In this document: in pieces, positions 25,364 through 33,846 of the stretch | Layout: each line of letters begins with the position of its first letter | How positions within the stretch are numbered: the first letter of the stretch is position 1 | Assembly (NCBI GenBank): GCA_002339135.1 | Contig: DDJR01000032.1 | Location: forward strand, 1 to 47,409 | Length of the DNA: 47,409 bases | Source: Flavobacteriales bacterium UBA2619 | GTDB lineage: Bacteria; Bacteroidota; Bacteroidia; Flavobacteriales_D; Sanyastnellaceae | Direction of reading: 5' to 3' | The notes under the pieces: generated by a model | What the model was told of the DNA's origin: nothing | Seen by the model: the letters and a program-made list of their open reading frames with translations, nothing else | Databases searched by the model: none | Position numbers and translations under genes: made by a program

Positions 25364-26066
25364 TCCATTTTAGGACCTCCTCTGTCAATTGAAGAGCCTT
25401 GGTAAAGTCTACAGGATATGTACTCAAGTCGAAGAGGCCATCATCAATATGTTTCAATGACTCTGAAAGGGTTTTTAATCTACAGGAAGCATGGACTGCT
25501 TCCACTCCGACTTCACCCAAAGTACTTACATCTTCTAATCGAACACCACCTCCAGCGACAACATGTAAGCCCAAATCGGTGAGATCCTTGAGCATTCCTA
25601 TTCCTAGACCCGCAGCTGGTGCTCCACCACTTGACAATACAGAACAAATTCCAAAATCTTGGAGAAGCTGACCTGACTCTAAAGGATTGTTAGACAAATC
25701 TAACGCCCGATGAAATACCATCACATCACTGGAAATCTTATCGCACAAAATCTCAAGTAAATGTTCATCGACATCTCCGTTCTCAGTTAGTCCACCAACA
25801 ACAATCATCTCGGCGCCGGAGTCCAGACAATCTAATGCTTCAGAAACAATTAATTGCTTCTCCGAGGCATTGTAGACAAAATTACCTGCTCTAGGCCTGA
25901 TCAAAGTTCTCACTGGCAATCCAATGCTAACACATGCTCTAACAGAAGCTGATGTAGGTGTTAAACCTCCACACTCCCAATGACCACACAACTCAACTCT
26001 ATCAGCTCCGGCTTCTAAAGCAACAGCAACATCAACAGGGGTACTTACACATATTTCAAAGTTCAT
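25347..26066 (-). CDS. cutC: CutC family protein
   Basis: A 239-aa TIM-barrel protein of the CutC family, with EICVSTPVDVAVALEAGADR, VELCGHWECGGLTPT, LIRPRAGNFVY, EMIVVGGL, VFHRALDL and VLSSGGAP all matching the family core. The traditional label is copper homeostasis, but direct evidence for copper binding is weak. Here it sits between a secreted esterase (3 bp gap) and a GH20 hexosaminidase (17 bp overlap) and faces a beta-mannosidase, which suggests a role in sugar catabolism. There is no signal peptide, so it would act on an imported product. No copper chaperone, ATPase or metal-site cluster is nearby. Confidence 0.92.
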   Translation of the reverse strand: MNFEICVSTPVDVAVALEAGADRVELCGHWECGGLTPTSASVRACVSIGLPVRTLIRPRAGNFVYNASEKQLIVSEALDCLDSGAEMIVVGGLTENGDVDEHLLEILCDKISSDVMVFHRALDLSNNPLESGQLLQDFGICSVLSSGGAPAAGLGIGMLKDLTDLGLHVVAGGGVRLEDVSTLGEVGVEAVHASCRLKTLSESLKHIDDGLFDLSTYPVDFTKALQLTEEVLKWNEHEK

Positions 26067-26069
26067 CTT

Positions 26070-27266
26070 CTAGGTGGGACAGTTTTCTCCAAAAATAGCA
26101 AGAATTGATAACACATCCGATACTGAAACTGCACCATCCCCATCCACATCAGCCAAGCAGTTAGAATCGCAACCAAAATGACCCAAAACTTCCAAGATAT
26201 CAGCCACTGTAATGACACCGTCAGCAACTATATCAGCGGGGCAAGTCGTCACAACTAGGGGAGGTTCATCTACATCATACCAACCGCAAATCGGAGGGTA
26301 CAGCGGACAGACTTGTCGACTCGTAAAACCCACAGTAACTGCTCGTGTAGTATCATAGTATAGGGTTGATGTTGTATGTGGAGTATGATCCGCACCTGTG
26401 AATTGATGGAAACAATTGTCGATTCCCAACGCATCAACTCTGTTGTGAATAACCTCACTTCCATCAACGACAATCACATTGATGCCAAACAATTGAATTG
26501 AACCAGTGCCAAACGGGACCGTTCCGTCACCAGTACCATGTGTACTTACAACTGGCGTGTTTCCTGCAGATATCCAATCATCGTCTCCTATGGCACCTGA
26601 AATACTAAATATTGAGAGGATTTCTGATGAATAACCTGGGGATCCTGACTCACCTTCAATCCCTCCAGACAAGCCTATGGAATTAAAATCCAAAGAAGAG
26701 GGCACTTCAGACAAGTCATCAACATATGCCGCGTGGAGAGCAATAAATCCTCCAGCTGAAGAACCTCCCAACACAATTCTTTCCGGATCGATTCCCCAAG
26801 GATTTCCTTGTGTTTCATAGGATTTCCTGATAAATCGTACAGCAGCTTTTGCATCCTGAACACCTCGAACTGTAGCCTCTTGCAGTGAGGCTTCAAGAGC
26901 AAAAAAGTTAGATAGTCCGAGTCTATAGTTGATCGATGCAGCAACGTAACCCATTCTTGCCAAATCTTCACAAAGTGGCACAACATCTGCCCCATTGTTA
27001 GAACCTGCTAGAAAAAAACCACCATGGGCAACAACAACAACCGGCCTGTTATTAACTGGGTCACCTAAAGGCTGATAAATGTCCATGACCAATGCTGTCG
27101 TGCTGCCATCTGCTGCAATATTGCTGCCATAAGAAATGTCATACTCCACAGTTATATCATCAAAAACCCGATACCTGTATCTCGCACCATCACAACCTAC
27201 TCCTGTTTGAGCAATTAAGCTCATTGACATCAGAGCTGTTAAAAAAATGCAGAAAAACATTCTCAT
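26070..27266 (-). CDS. Secreted alpha/beta hydrolase (carboxylesterase-like) with dockerin-like C-terminus
   Basis: A 398-aa exported esterase. The start at 27266 (MRMFFCIFLTALMSMSLIAQ) is preferred to the longer frame from 27380 because it begins the signal peptide. The hydrolase domain has the oxyanion VVVAHGGFFLAGS, the nucleophile S170 in LGGSSAGG, the acid D247 in HGTGDGTVPF and the histidine in FTGADHTPH. The last 58 residues carry two EF-hand loops (ADGVITVADI, DVDGDGAVSVSD) framed by cysteines, the same design as in the propeller protein at 33847-36324. No T9SS domain is present. It could remove acyl or acetyl groups from glycans ahead of GH20 and GH2. Substrate unknown. Confidence 0.83.
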   Translation of the reverse strand: MRMFFCIFLTALMSMSLIAQTGVGCDGARYRYRVFDDITVEYDISYGSNIAADGSTTALVMDIYQPLGDPVNNRPVVVVAHGGFFLAGSNNGADVVPLCEDLARMGYVAASINYRLGLSNFFALEASLQEATVRGVQDAKAAVRFIRKSYETQGNPWGIDPERIVLGGSSAGGFIALHAAYVDDLSEVPSSLDFNSIGLSGGIEGESGSPGYSSEILSIFSISGAIGDDDWISAGNTPVVSTHGTGDGTVPFGTGSIQLFGINVIVVDGSEVIHNRVDALGIDNCFHQFTGADHTPHTTSTLYYDTTRAVTVGFTSRQVCPLYPPICGWYDVDEPPLVVTTCPADIVADGVITVADILEVLGHFGCDSNCLADVDGDGAVSVSDVLSILAIFGENCPT

Positions 27267-27684
27267 GTATTCTGTGTAACATGGACTAGCAAACCTGTTG
27301 GTAAGAGAACATGTAAGTTCTTGAATACGCTCTGAAATGACTGGTTTTCTTTGATTCATGATGTGACTGAATTCTCCCAATCAAGAAGATGAACAGTGGA
27401 CGAACGATTCGTTATGCCCAGCATCTGGAACATATTCACACGTGAAAAATAGCAGAAGAAGCTGTGAAATAGGCCTTCAAGCGAATGGCGTCTGCTGAGA
27501 AATAACATGGGCACCATCTCATTAAATCGATGCAACAAAACCCCGAACGTGAGGGGGGTAAACATGCGGGGTGTATGACCAATTGAATCACGTAACATAT
27601 CTAATCACTCTATGTCAACGACTTGATTTATAGACGCGTCCAAGGATAAGAGCAGAAGATACACACAATTCAATCACAAATGAT
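27267..27684. other. 418-bp intergenic region without a convincing gene
   Basis: It separates the esterase from the PLD-like gene. Reading frames here (for example 27356-27598, minus) have no recognisable family and unnatural composition. The only structure seen is a possible weak terminator hairpin at 27537-27572. I see no tRNA and no clear TAnnTTTG promoter for the esterase. Confidence 0.5.
27537..27572 (-). terminator. Possible weak terminator after the PLD-like gene
   Basis: On the minus strand ACCCCG and CGGGGT form a 6-bp stem around a 21-base loop, followed by TTTTGTTG. It lies about 110 bp after the PLD-like stop. The loop is long and the T-run short, so this is tentative. Confidence 0.3.
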
Positions 27685-29883
27685 CTACTGAACAACAACT
27701 TGTAGCGAACCACTTAACTTTTCAGAACTTAAGAAGTAAACACCTTTATCTAACTTACTTACGTCAAGCAGTGTACGTGCTGAATTTACATTCAAGACTT
27801 CAATTAACCGTCCTCCAATGTCAGAAAGTGTTAACTCGGTACCGATAAACTCTTTAGAAACTTCGATATTCAATTCATTGACAGTCGGGTTGGGAAATGC
27901 TGTCAGCGCAAACTTACCATGCTCGTCTTCAATTGAATTGATGACACCCATGGAGATTAACAAGCCTCGGAATTCTTGGTAGTAGAGGTTTGACACTCTT
28001 GCATCGTGAACGATTACAGTATTCTCATCGTTAATGTTCTCAGCTGTAGAGGACCAGTTGTGAGATCCCGTAACAACAGTCGGATCAGAAAGGGGTTCAC
28101 TGTAGTCAATCACCGCATATTTGTGGTGAAGTGATCCTGCGATTCCTTGATGAGAATGCACATCTATTCCGGCAGCAGTCAGATTGTCAAATTCAGCACC
28201 CGTTCCGCTGATTTGTTCTATTGCCCCCTGTGGGCTGACAAAGAAACTTGACCCATCAATCACCGCATCAGCGAGATCATCACGGGTAAATGACAAGAGT
28301 GCAAAAGCCATTCCGTAATCCATCGTTTCAATGGTTTCACGAATCGCCGAAGTCGTTCCATCTGTAGGAGAGAAGTAAACCTCAACAGGTGAGCCTCCTA
28401 CAATGTATTTCAATGGCGTGTTGACCGTTTTCGCGGGTCCAAACTTTGCGTTTGCTTCATCAGGTACCATGGAGTCGCTTCCCCACATCTCATTGAATTC
28501 AAGGCGATATCCACGTGCAATACTCTGGTCTTGAAACACAATTAAATTATTCTTGTCAGTATTGAGATTCGCTGTGGTCATATTTGTGGAGCCTGTCAAA
28601 ACGAAAGCCGTTTCAGGGTAATCAGCGTCTCCAATAAAGAACTTGTTGTGCATCCCTGAACCCTCACCATCTGTGCGGTAATGAACAGGAATCGAGCTGT
28701 CAAAATTTTGGATTCCTAGATTTGCATTTTCTCCTTCGGCGATATATCTAATCTGAACTCCGTTTGCCGCAGCTGTATTAACAGCATTTTCAATCGCGAC
28801 ATTGTTTGTATTGTATACGGCAATGTCGAGCGTGTGTTGCGCAGAAGTGATCCAGGCTGCGATCGTATCGTTTGTGCTCGTGCCAAGTGACATCGCTTCT
28901 TCATCGATCGCTACTGATGTATCCACAGAGCCGGTGAAGTACACGTGAATATTTCCTGAAGACTCTGAAATGGTCGCGTACACTCTTGTAGGTGAGGTTA
29001 CTGTTTCTCCATCTGCACTTGTAGACTTGACGCGTGCATAGTAGAGTGTACCGGGACTAAGTCCACTCAAAGAAACCATGTGATCTGTCGCGGGAAAGAA
29101 ATCTGAATCAGATACTCCTAAATCTGGCGTTAAACCCCACTCTACTTCACTGTTACCAGCTACATCTGTGGTCCATATGAGGTCAAATGAAGATGTTGAA
29201 ATGTTTGTTTGTTCTACTTCAGAAGTAAGACAAATCCCAGATGTCGAGACCATATCGGAAGCGCCCCTAGGTAAAAGTTGGTATCCACCGAACCCATCAA
29301 ATGTGAACTGACTGACAATACCCATGAGGTTCATTTCACATCCGTTTAGGACTGTCCCCACAAGAGAATTGGATGATCTGACATAGATAATCCCTTCTTC
29401 TCCTGAAGCGTTGAAGGTATAGGTGGCGTTGCTCTCTATGGTTTGGCCTCCTGCATCGAACGTTGTAGACTGAATCACCACAAGCTCGCCTTCCAAAGAC
29501 TCGTTCAGCATATTGGGCGTCACCACTTGCGCTTCGGGCAGAGCATTTCCTGAACTGAGTACATCCACCTGGGTTAAATTAGGTCCAATCTCTAACAGTC
29601 CATTGTACTCGGTGATCTCTCCTGTCACCGTCACCTCATCACCTGGGCTAGGCTCTGCTGACCAGGCATCCCAATTGTCACCAGGATAAAGTGCAATTCC
29701 TGCAGAATCATCTTGAATGTAACGAACTGAGCCAAGATCCACACCGCTGGTTATCACACCCGTTATCGTGACTACATCTCCAATGTTGAAGTTGTCACGT
29801 ACATCTTGAATGGTAGACTGAGCAGAAATATGTGCCGATACAAAAAGTGCAAGGGCAATAAAAGTTAGGTGAAAAAGTTTCAT
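27685..29883 (-). CDS. Secreted phospholipase D-like protein (candidate nuclease) with T9SS sorting domain
   Basis: A 732-aa exported protein. Layout: signal peptide (LTFIALALFVSAHISAQ); an OB-fold domain like those of secreted nucleases (about 25-210: FNIGDVVTITGVITSG, GDEVTVTGEITEYNG); a fibronectin III-like domain (about 218-305); a PLD domain with two full HxKx4D motifs, HNKFFIGD (from residue 412) and HHKYAVID (from 586), each followed by a GSxN motif (GSTNMT, GSHNWS); and a T9SS type A C-terminus (FPNPTVNELNIEV to the end). PLD enzymes cleave phosphodiesters in lipids or DNA; the OB-fold favours a nuclease. It lies 27 bp after the TonB receptor gene. Confidence 0.87.
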   Translation of the reverse strand: MKLFHLTFIALALFVSAHISAQSTIQDVRDNFNIGDVVTITGVITSGVDLGSVRYIQDDSAGIALYPGDNWDAWSAEPSPGDEVTVTGEITEYNGLLEIGPNLTQVDVLSSGNALPEAQVVTPNMLNESLEGELVVIQSTTFDAGGQTIESNATYTFNASGEEGIIYVRSSNSLVGTVLNGCEMNLMGIVSQFTFDGFGGYQLLPRGASDMVSTSGICLTSEVEQTNISTSSFDLIWTTDVAGNSEVEWGLTPDLGVSDSDFFPATDHMVSLSGLSPGTLYYARVKSTSADGETVTSPTRVYATISESSGNIHVYFTGSVDTSVAIDEEAMSLGTSTNDTIAAWITSAQHTLDIAVYNTNNVAIENAVNTAAANGVQIRYIAEGENANLGIQNFDSSIPVHYRTDGEGSGMHNKFFIGDADYPETAFVLTGSTNMTTANLNTDKNNLIVFQDQSIARGYRLEFNEMWGSDSMVPDEANAKFGPAKTVNTPLKYIVGGSPVEVYFSPTDGTTSAIRETIETMDYGMAFALLSFTRDDLADAVIDGSSFFVSPQGAIEQISGTGAEFDNLTAAGIDVHSHQGIAGSLHHKYAVIDYSEPLSDPTVVTGSHNWSSTAENINDENTVIVHDARVSNLYYQEFRGLLISMGVINSIEDEHGKFALTAFPNPTVNELNIEVSKEFIGTELTLSDIGGRLIEVLNVNSARTLLDVSKLDKGVYFLSSEKLSGSLQVVVQ

Positions 29884-29910
29884 GAATCTTGTGAATTAAT
29901 CGAAGTAGAA

Positions 29911-32814
29911 TTAAAAGCGAACGCGCACAGAAAAATTGGATCTAAATCCATATCCCATGTAAACACTCGCAGATGCTGCGTCAAAGTTGTTTTCAGTAAA
30001 TGCGTAAGTGCGATTGGGATCTGTAAAGTTCCACTCGCCATACGGGTCATTGTTCTGGGCGTTAACGAGGTAAATGGTATTTAAAACGTTAAAAGCAGAA
30101 AAACGAAAGTCAATCTGTGATTCATCCATATCTAAGGTATAGCCCATGTGAAGGTCTAGAAGACCATAAGCAGGCAGTTTCCATGACTGACGTCCTTCGT
30201 TGTCCCCATTTAATGAGAATGGATCAAAGTTGGCGTAAAACCGATCAAAATACGTATAACGAGGTTTGACATAGAATCCGTTTTTGCGGTAGCGAATTGC
30301 AAACCCCAGTTGGGTTTGAGGCGCATCACCTACAGAAACACCTGCAGCATTGTATTTAATGATTTCTGGATTCCCCTCCCAATCGAGATAAGGCAAATTC
30401 GTGTCTTCATCTAGCAAAATCAAACTGTCCTCTGAACTGGTCCAGCGCCAATCACCATAAGAAGCATACCCCTCGACTGTAATGTTCCGATTTACCTTGT
30501 AACCGAAATCAAGCTCAATACCCTTGTGCAAAGCGCTCATTGAGTTAATGTTCGCCCTTACAATTTCTCCGTCCGCAGTCTCAAACCTAAGCATACTATT
30601 TAGAGGCCTGTTCTGCCAATCTGTGTAATATCCATTAAGATTTAACGTCCAAGGAGACTTACTCCACTTCACTCCCAATTCGATGGATGAAATTTGCTCA
30701 TTTTGAGTGTTCTGTATAAACTGATTGTCGAAATCAATAACACTGGAGAAAGTTGGTGTTCTGTTAAGGTAACCGATGTTCATAAAGGCATTGGTCCACT
30801 CATTTATGTTGAGATTTCCTCCACCCTTCACAGTGTAACCTGAAATCCACTTCCATCCGGATTCGTTGTGCTCCATCTCTCCAGTCTCCTCATTCTCGAC
30901 AAGTGGTTTAAAATAATCGACACGGTTGTACCCTTGGTTTACAGCACTCACATTGACAAAGTAATTGTACCATGGACCTTTGTATTCCATCAGCGCAAAA
31001 ACTCCACCCCATTTCACAAAAGCATCGTTGTGATATCCAATTGTGTCGCCTACAACATGCATTGGTTGACTGTCATTTGAATCATCTTGATCAACGAAAT
31101 AATCCCCACCAATCAGGTCATGAACCGTACTGTAATGCTCGCCCTGATAGGTTCTGAAATCTGCCCCACCCGAGAATGTGAGCTTGTCTGTGCTCTCATA
31201 TCTAAAAGTTGAAAGCGCACCAAACCAAGTGTGGTTGTTGTATAGTTTTCTGAGAATTCTAGAACTCTTAAGAAGTGTTTCTGAGTAAGTTGGATCAATC
31301 GGCGGTCCAAACAATCCACCCACAGTGTTCGTATTCCAAAACTTTTGGAAGTCAACCTGACCATCTTCCGAATAATCTCCTGAACCAAGGGAGTTCTCTA
31401 ACCGAGTTCCTCCACCTTGACCATAAGATGCATAAGCTGTTGTTGTGACATACAGTTTATCTGTAGCCCTCCAACTGTGACGCATAGACATCAACGGTTT
31501 GTGGTATTTATTCTGACGCTCATACAAAGTAGACCCATTAAGTTCACCCCAGTGAACATTGTACTTCAGCCCCATCTGCTCAAGGCCAGTAGTATCAATG
31601 TAATTGGTCGCGGTCATTTCATCTTCAAACTCGGCAGCCCCACCTTCTTCGTTATACCCATACTGAGAGTTAAGCTCCGCATAAGCAGCTTGCTCTTCCG
31701 CCAGTGAAAGTGTTCCATCGTTAAAAATCACATCATACGCTTGACTGTATTCTGTCAAGTTCGTGTACTCATTATCTGTTCCAGAAAAAAGACCTCTCGC
31801 ATAGTCTTTGTTGTGAGTTGCTATTCTTTGCTGATAACCACGCGCAGAATTTTGCGAAGGTGCACCGGTCACACTAAGTGACAATACATGAGACCCGAGT
31901 TCCTTTTGAGCCTTTCCATAGTAAAACCATGAATCGGTATAGCTTTGTGCTACATATCCTCCACCGTGCTTGTAACTTCCTGAAAAGGTGAACCCCCAAC
32001 CACCATCCAAACGACCTGTGGTGAAACCAAGTGTTGTTCGAGACAAGCCAAAACTACCCAACTCTTGCTTCACGCTCGTTTTCTTCTTGCTTTCAATTCC
32101 TACAGTAACAATGTTCACGGTTCCACCAATTGCGGGAAGTGCAAGTTTGGAAGCTCCCAAGCCTCTTTGAACCTGCATTGTTTGAGTTACAAGATCCAAA
32201 CCAAACCAATTGTTCCAGAAAACCCCACCACTTTCCATATCATTTACAGGGATGCCATCTACGAGGACACTCACGTTTCTTTGCTTAAAACCTCGGATAC
32301 TAATGCTTGGCCCGTTGTCATCTGACCCTGCCTGAGTTGCATAGACTCCGGGAGTTGAGTTAAGTAACATGGGGAGAGGTTGAGAACCTAACTCCTCCTG
32401 AATCTGAAGTGGTTTTATATTTGAAAATGCGACTGGAGTTTCACGCTCAATCGCGATATCTGCAACCACTCTTGCTTCTTGAAGAAGCACTGTCTCCATG
32501 TTAAAATTCACATCAAGTGTTGAACTCACTGCAACATTGACTTCTTTGACCATAGGCTCATAGCCTACGTAAGACACACGAAGACTGTATTTTCCTGGCG
32601 TAAGTTCAATGGTATAGAAGCCATCGAAGTCAGTCAAAACACCCATAGATGAATCACCTGCACCGTAAATAACAGCTGCTTGAATTAAAGCTTCACCGGT
32701 GATGGCGTCGGAGATTGTACCGCGTACAAGACCTGTTTGAGCAGATGCGCTGAGCATCGAGCCGAAAAGAAGCCCCAAGAATGTTGCAAGGGAAAACCAA
32801 TTGATACGAATCAT
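29911..32814 (-). CDS. TonB-dependent receptor with CarboxypepD_reg-like domain
   Basis: An outer-membrane 967-aa importer. The signal peptide ends SASAQ. A carboxypeptidase-regulatory-like beta-sandwich (about 28-110: GTISDAITGEALIQAAV, YSLRVSYVGYEP) precedes the plug (about 125-240: ISIRGFKQRNVSVLVDGIPV, GGTVNIVTVG). The 22-strand barrel fills the rest and ends in an aromatic residue (FSVRVRF). There is no SusD partner, so it is not a standard SusCD polysaccharide pair. The lamin-tail gene is 36 bp upstream and the PLD-like gene 27 bp downstream on the same strand. The substrate may be a product of those secreted proteins, possibly nucleotides or DNA-derived material, but this is inference. 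Confidence 0.93.
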   Translation of the reverse strand: MIRINWFSLATFLGLLFGSMLSASAQTGLVRGTISDAITGEALIQAAVIYGAGDSSMGVLTDFDGFYTIELTPGKYSLRVSYVGYEPMVKEVNVAVSSTLDVNFNMETVLLQEARVVADIAIERETPVAFSNIKPLQIQEELGSQPLPMLLNSTPGVYATQAGSDDNGPSISIRGFKQRNVSVLVDGIPVNDMESGGVFWNNWFGLDLVTQTMQVQRGLGASKLALPAIGGTVNIVTVGIESKKKTSVKQELGSFGLSRTTLGFTTGRLDGGWGFTFSGSYKHGGGYVAQSYTDSWFYYGKAQKELGSHVLSLSVTGAPSQNSARGYQQRIATHNKDYARGLFSGTDNEYTNLTEYSQAYDVIFNDGTLSLAEEQAAYAELNSQYGYNEEGGAAEFEDEMTATNYIDTTGLEQMGLKYNVHWGELNGSTLYERQNKYHKPLMSMRHSWRATDKLYVTTTAYASYGQGGGTRLENSLGSGDYSEDGQVDFQKFWNTNTVGGLFGPPIDPTYSETLLKSSRILRKLYNNHTWFGALSTFRYESTDKLTFSGGADFRTYQGEHYSTVHDLIGGDYFVDQDDSNDSQPMHVVGDTIGYHNDAFVKWGGVFALMEYKGPWYNYFVNVSAVNQGYNRVDYFKPLVENEETGEMEHNESGWKWISGYTVKGGGNLNINEWTNAFMNIGYLNRTPTFSSVIDFDNQFIQNTQNEQISSIELGVKWSKSPWTLNLNGYYTDWQNRPLNSMLRFETADGEIVRANINSMSALHKGIELDFGYKVNRNITVEGYASYGDWRWTSSEDSLILLDEDTNLPYLDWEGNPEIIKYNAAGVSVGDAPQTQLGFAIRYRKNGFYVKPRYTYFDRFYANFDPFSLNGDNEGRQSWKLPAYGLLDLHMGYTLDMDESQIDFRFSAFNVLNTIYLVNAQNNDPYGEWNFTDPNRTYAFTENNFDAASASVYMGYGFRSNFSVRVRF

Positions 32815-32839
32815 GGAAAAAGTGTTGCTAAGTAATTAG

Positions 32840-32864
32840 CGTATAACGAATTAACGTATAACGA
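32840..32864 (+). repeat. 10-bp direct repeat at the end of the lamin-tail gene
   Basis: CGTATAACGA occurs at 32840-32849 and again at 32855-32864, 15 bp apart. One copy encodes the last residues of the T9SS domain and the other spans its stop and the intergenic space before the TonB receptor gene. It looks like a small local duplication. Confidence 0.4.
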
Positions 32865-33795
32865 TGCGGTTCGCAAAAATAGAACCGTTCAAGTACTGAA
32901 CATTGACGAAATAAACGCCGGCCGTCCAATTTGAAGTAGATACGGACCAATTGCGGACATCTGATGAAGGTGAAATCACCTCAACTAGACGACCTTCAGG
33001 GCTGTAAACTTCAATTTTCGCTACCGGTTGACCACTTTCAATTTGAAACTTTCCGTCAACTGAAGGATTCGGGAAAACCTGTAACTCTGGCGTTGCTGTA
33101 AACTGGACCATTCCTGTAGCACCACAAACACAACTGTGATTCCCAAGTCCTGTCCATGTGTTGTTCGGAAGAGTGTCCCACTCTAGAAAAGTATCAAAAG
33201 CAACTGGAGGAACTGTCACTCCGTCACCCACATCGAATTTTCTCTGAAGTGTATGGTTAGAAGTAAGCCAAGATGCTCCATCACCAATGTCCACAAACCC
33301 GTTCTCAGCATCGTCAGTCCAAGCGGTGCCGGGATCCTCTCCAGGTTTTCCGAAAATATCAACAACTGTCGAACCATTTTTTACAAGAACCAAAGCATCG
33401 TTTCCATTCATGTATGTTGGTGCTGGATATGGATTGTCCAGTTGGTCTGCAGCACCTTGCATCACAGCATCACACATTGGAGATATCGCTCCACCTCCAA
33501 GGTCAACGTCTTCCGTTTGGCCATTGACCAAAACCCATGTTGTCATCGCGGGTAAAACACCGAAAAGCTGAGTCGCGTCTGTAGATCCAGCCTCACCATT
33601 ACTCCAACGTTGCAATTCATATGCACTCAAGTCTATTGATTCGCTTGTGGGGTTAAAGAACTCAAGCCCTTTGTTGTTTCCAGTACCTTCTAAATACTCT
33701 GAGATAAAAATGTCTGAGCAAATTTCTACTTGAGCTTGTGAAACTTGAGAAAAACTCAATCCTGCTGCGAAAAAAATTAGTGTATAAATACGCAT
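32851..33795 (-). CDS. Secreted lamin-tail domain protein with T9SS sorting domain
   Basis: A 314-aa exported protein with a signal peptide (YTLIFFAAGLSFSQVSQA) and one lamin-tail (LTD) domain, about 26-180, recognised from DIFISEYLEGTGNNKGLEFF, NPTSESIDLSAYELQRWSN and NDALVLVKNGSTVVDIFG. A T9SS type A domain starts at LQVFPNPSVDGKF and ends AGVYFVNVQYLNG...NRIVIR. In bacteria LTDs often accompany secreted nucleases and phosphatases. No catalytic motif is seen, so it may act as a surface adhesin or substrate binder. On the minus strand TAAGTTTG (33821-33828) is a perfect -7 box 25 nt before its ATG, with a TTG 16 bp upstream. It begins the LTD/TonB/PLD run. Confidence 0.88.
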   Translation of the reverse strand: MRIYTLIFFAAGLSFSQVSQAQVEICSDIFISEYLEGTGNNKGLEFFNPTSESIDLSAYELQRWSNGEAGSTDATQLFGVLPAMTTWVLVNGQTEDVDLGGGAISPMCDAVMQGAADQLDNPYPAPTYMNGNDALVLVKNGSTVVDIFGKPGEDPGTAWTDDAENGFVDIGDGASWLTSNHTLQRKFDVGDGVTVPPVAFDTFLEWDTLPNNTWTGLGNHSCVCGATGMVQFTATPELQVFPNPSVDGKFQIESGQPVAKIEVYSPEGRLVEVISPSSDVRNWSVSTSNWTAGVYFVNVQYLNGSIFANRIVIR

Positions 33796-33846
33796 AAATT
33801 TTGATTTTGATTTATGAAGCCAAACTTACTGCGTATCTTGCATGCA

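Noticed and set aside
25347..26066. Copper-resistance island around cutC
   Set aside because: No copper ATPase, multicopper oxidase, chaperone or CXXC/CopY-type regulator is nearby.
27267..27380. Longer N-terminus of the esterase from 27380
   Set aside because: It would place a charged 38-residue stretch before a clear signal peptide; the start at 27266 is more natural.
27356..27598. 80-codon minus-strand reading frame between the esterase and PLD-like genes
   Set aside because: No recognisable motif, atypical composition, overlaps an upstream extension of the esterase frame and carries the possible terminator hairpin.
29911..33795. SusCD polysaccharide utilisation locus
   Set aside because: No SusD-like lipoprotein and no glycoside hydrolases in the same run; the receptor lacks the SusC partner arrangement.
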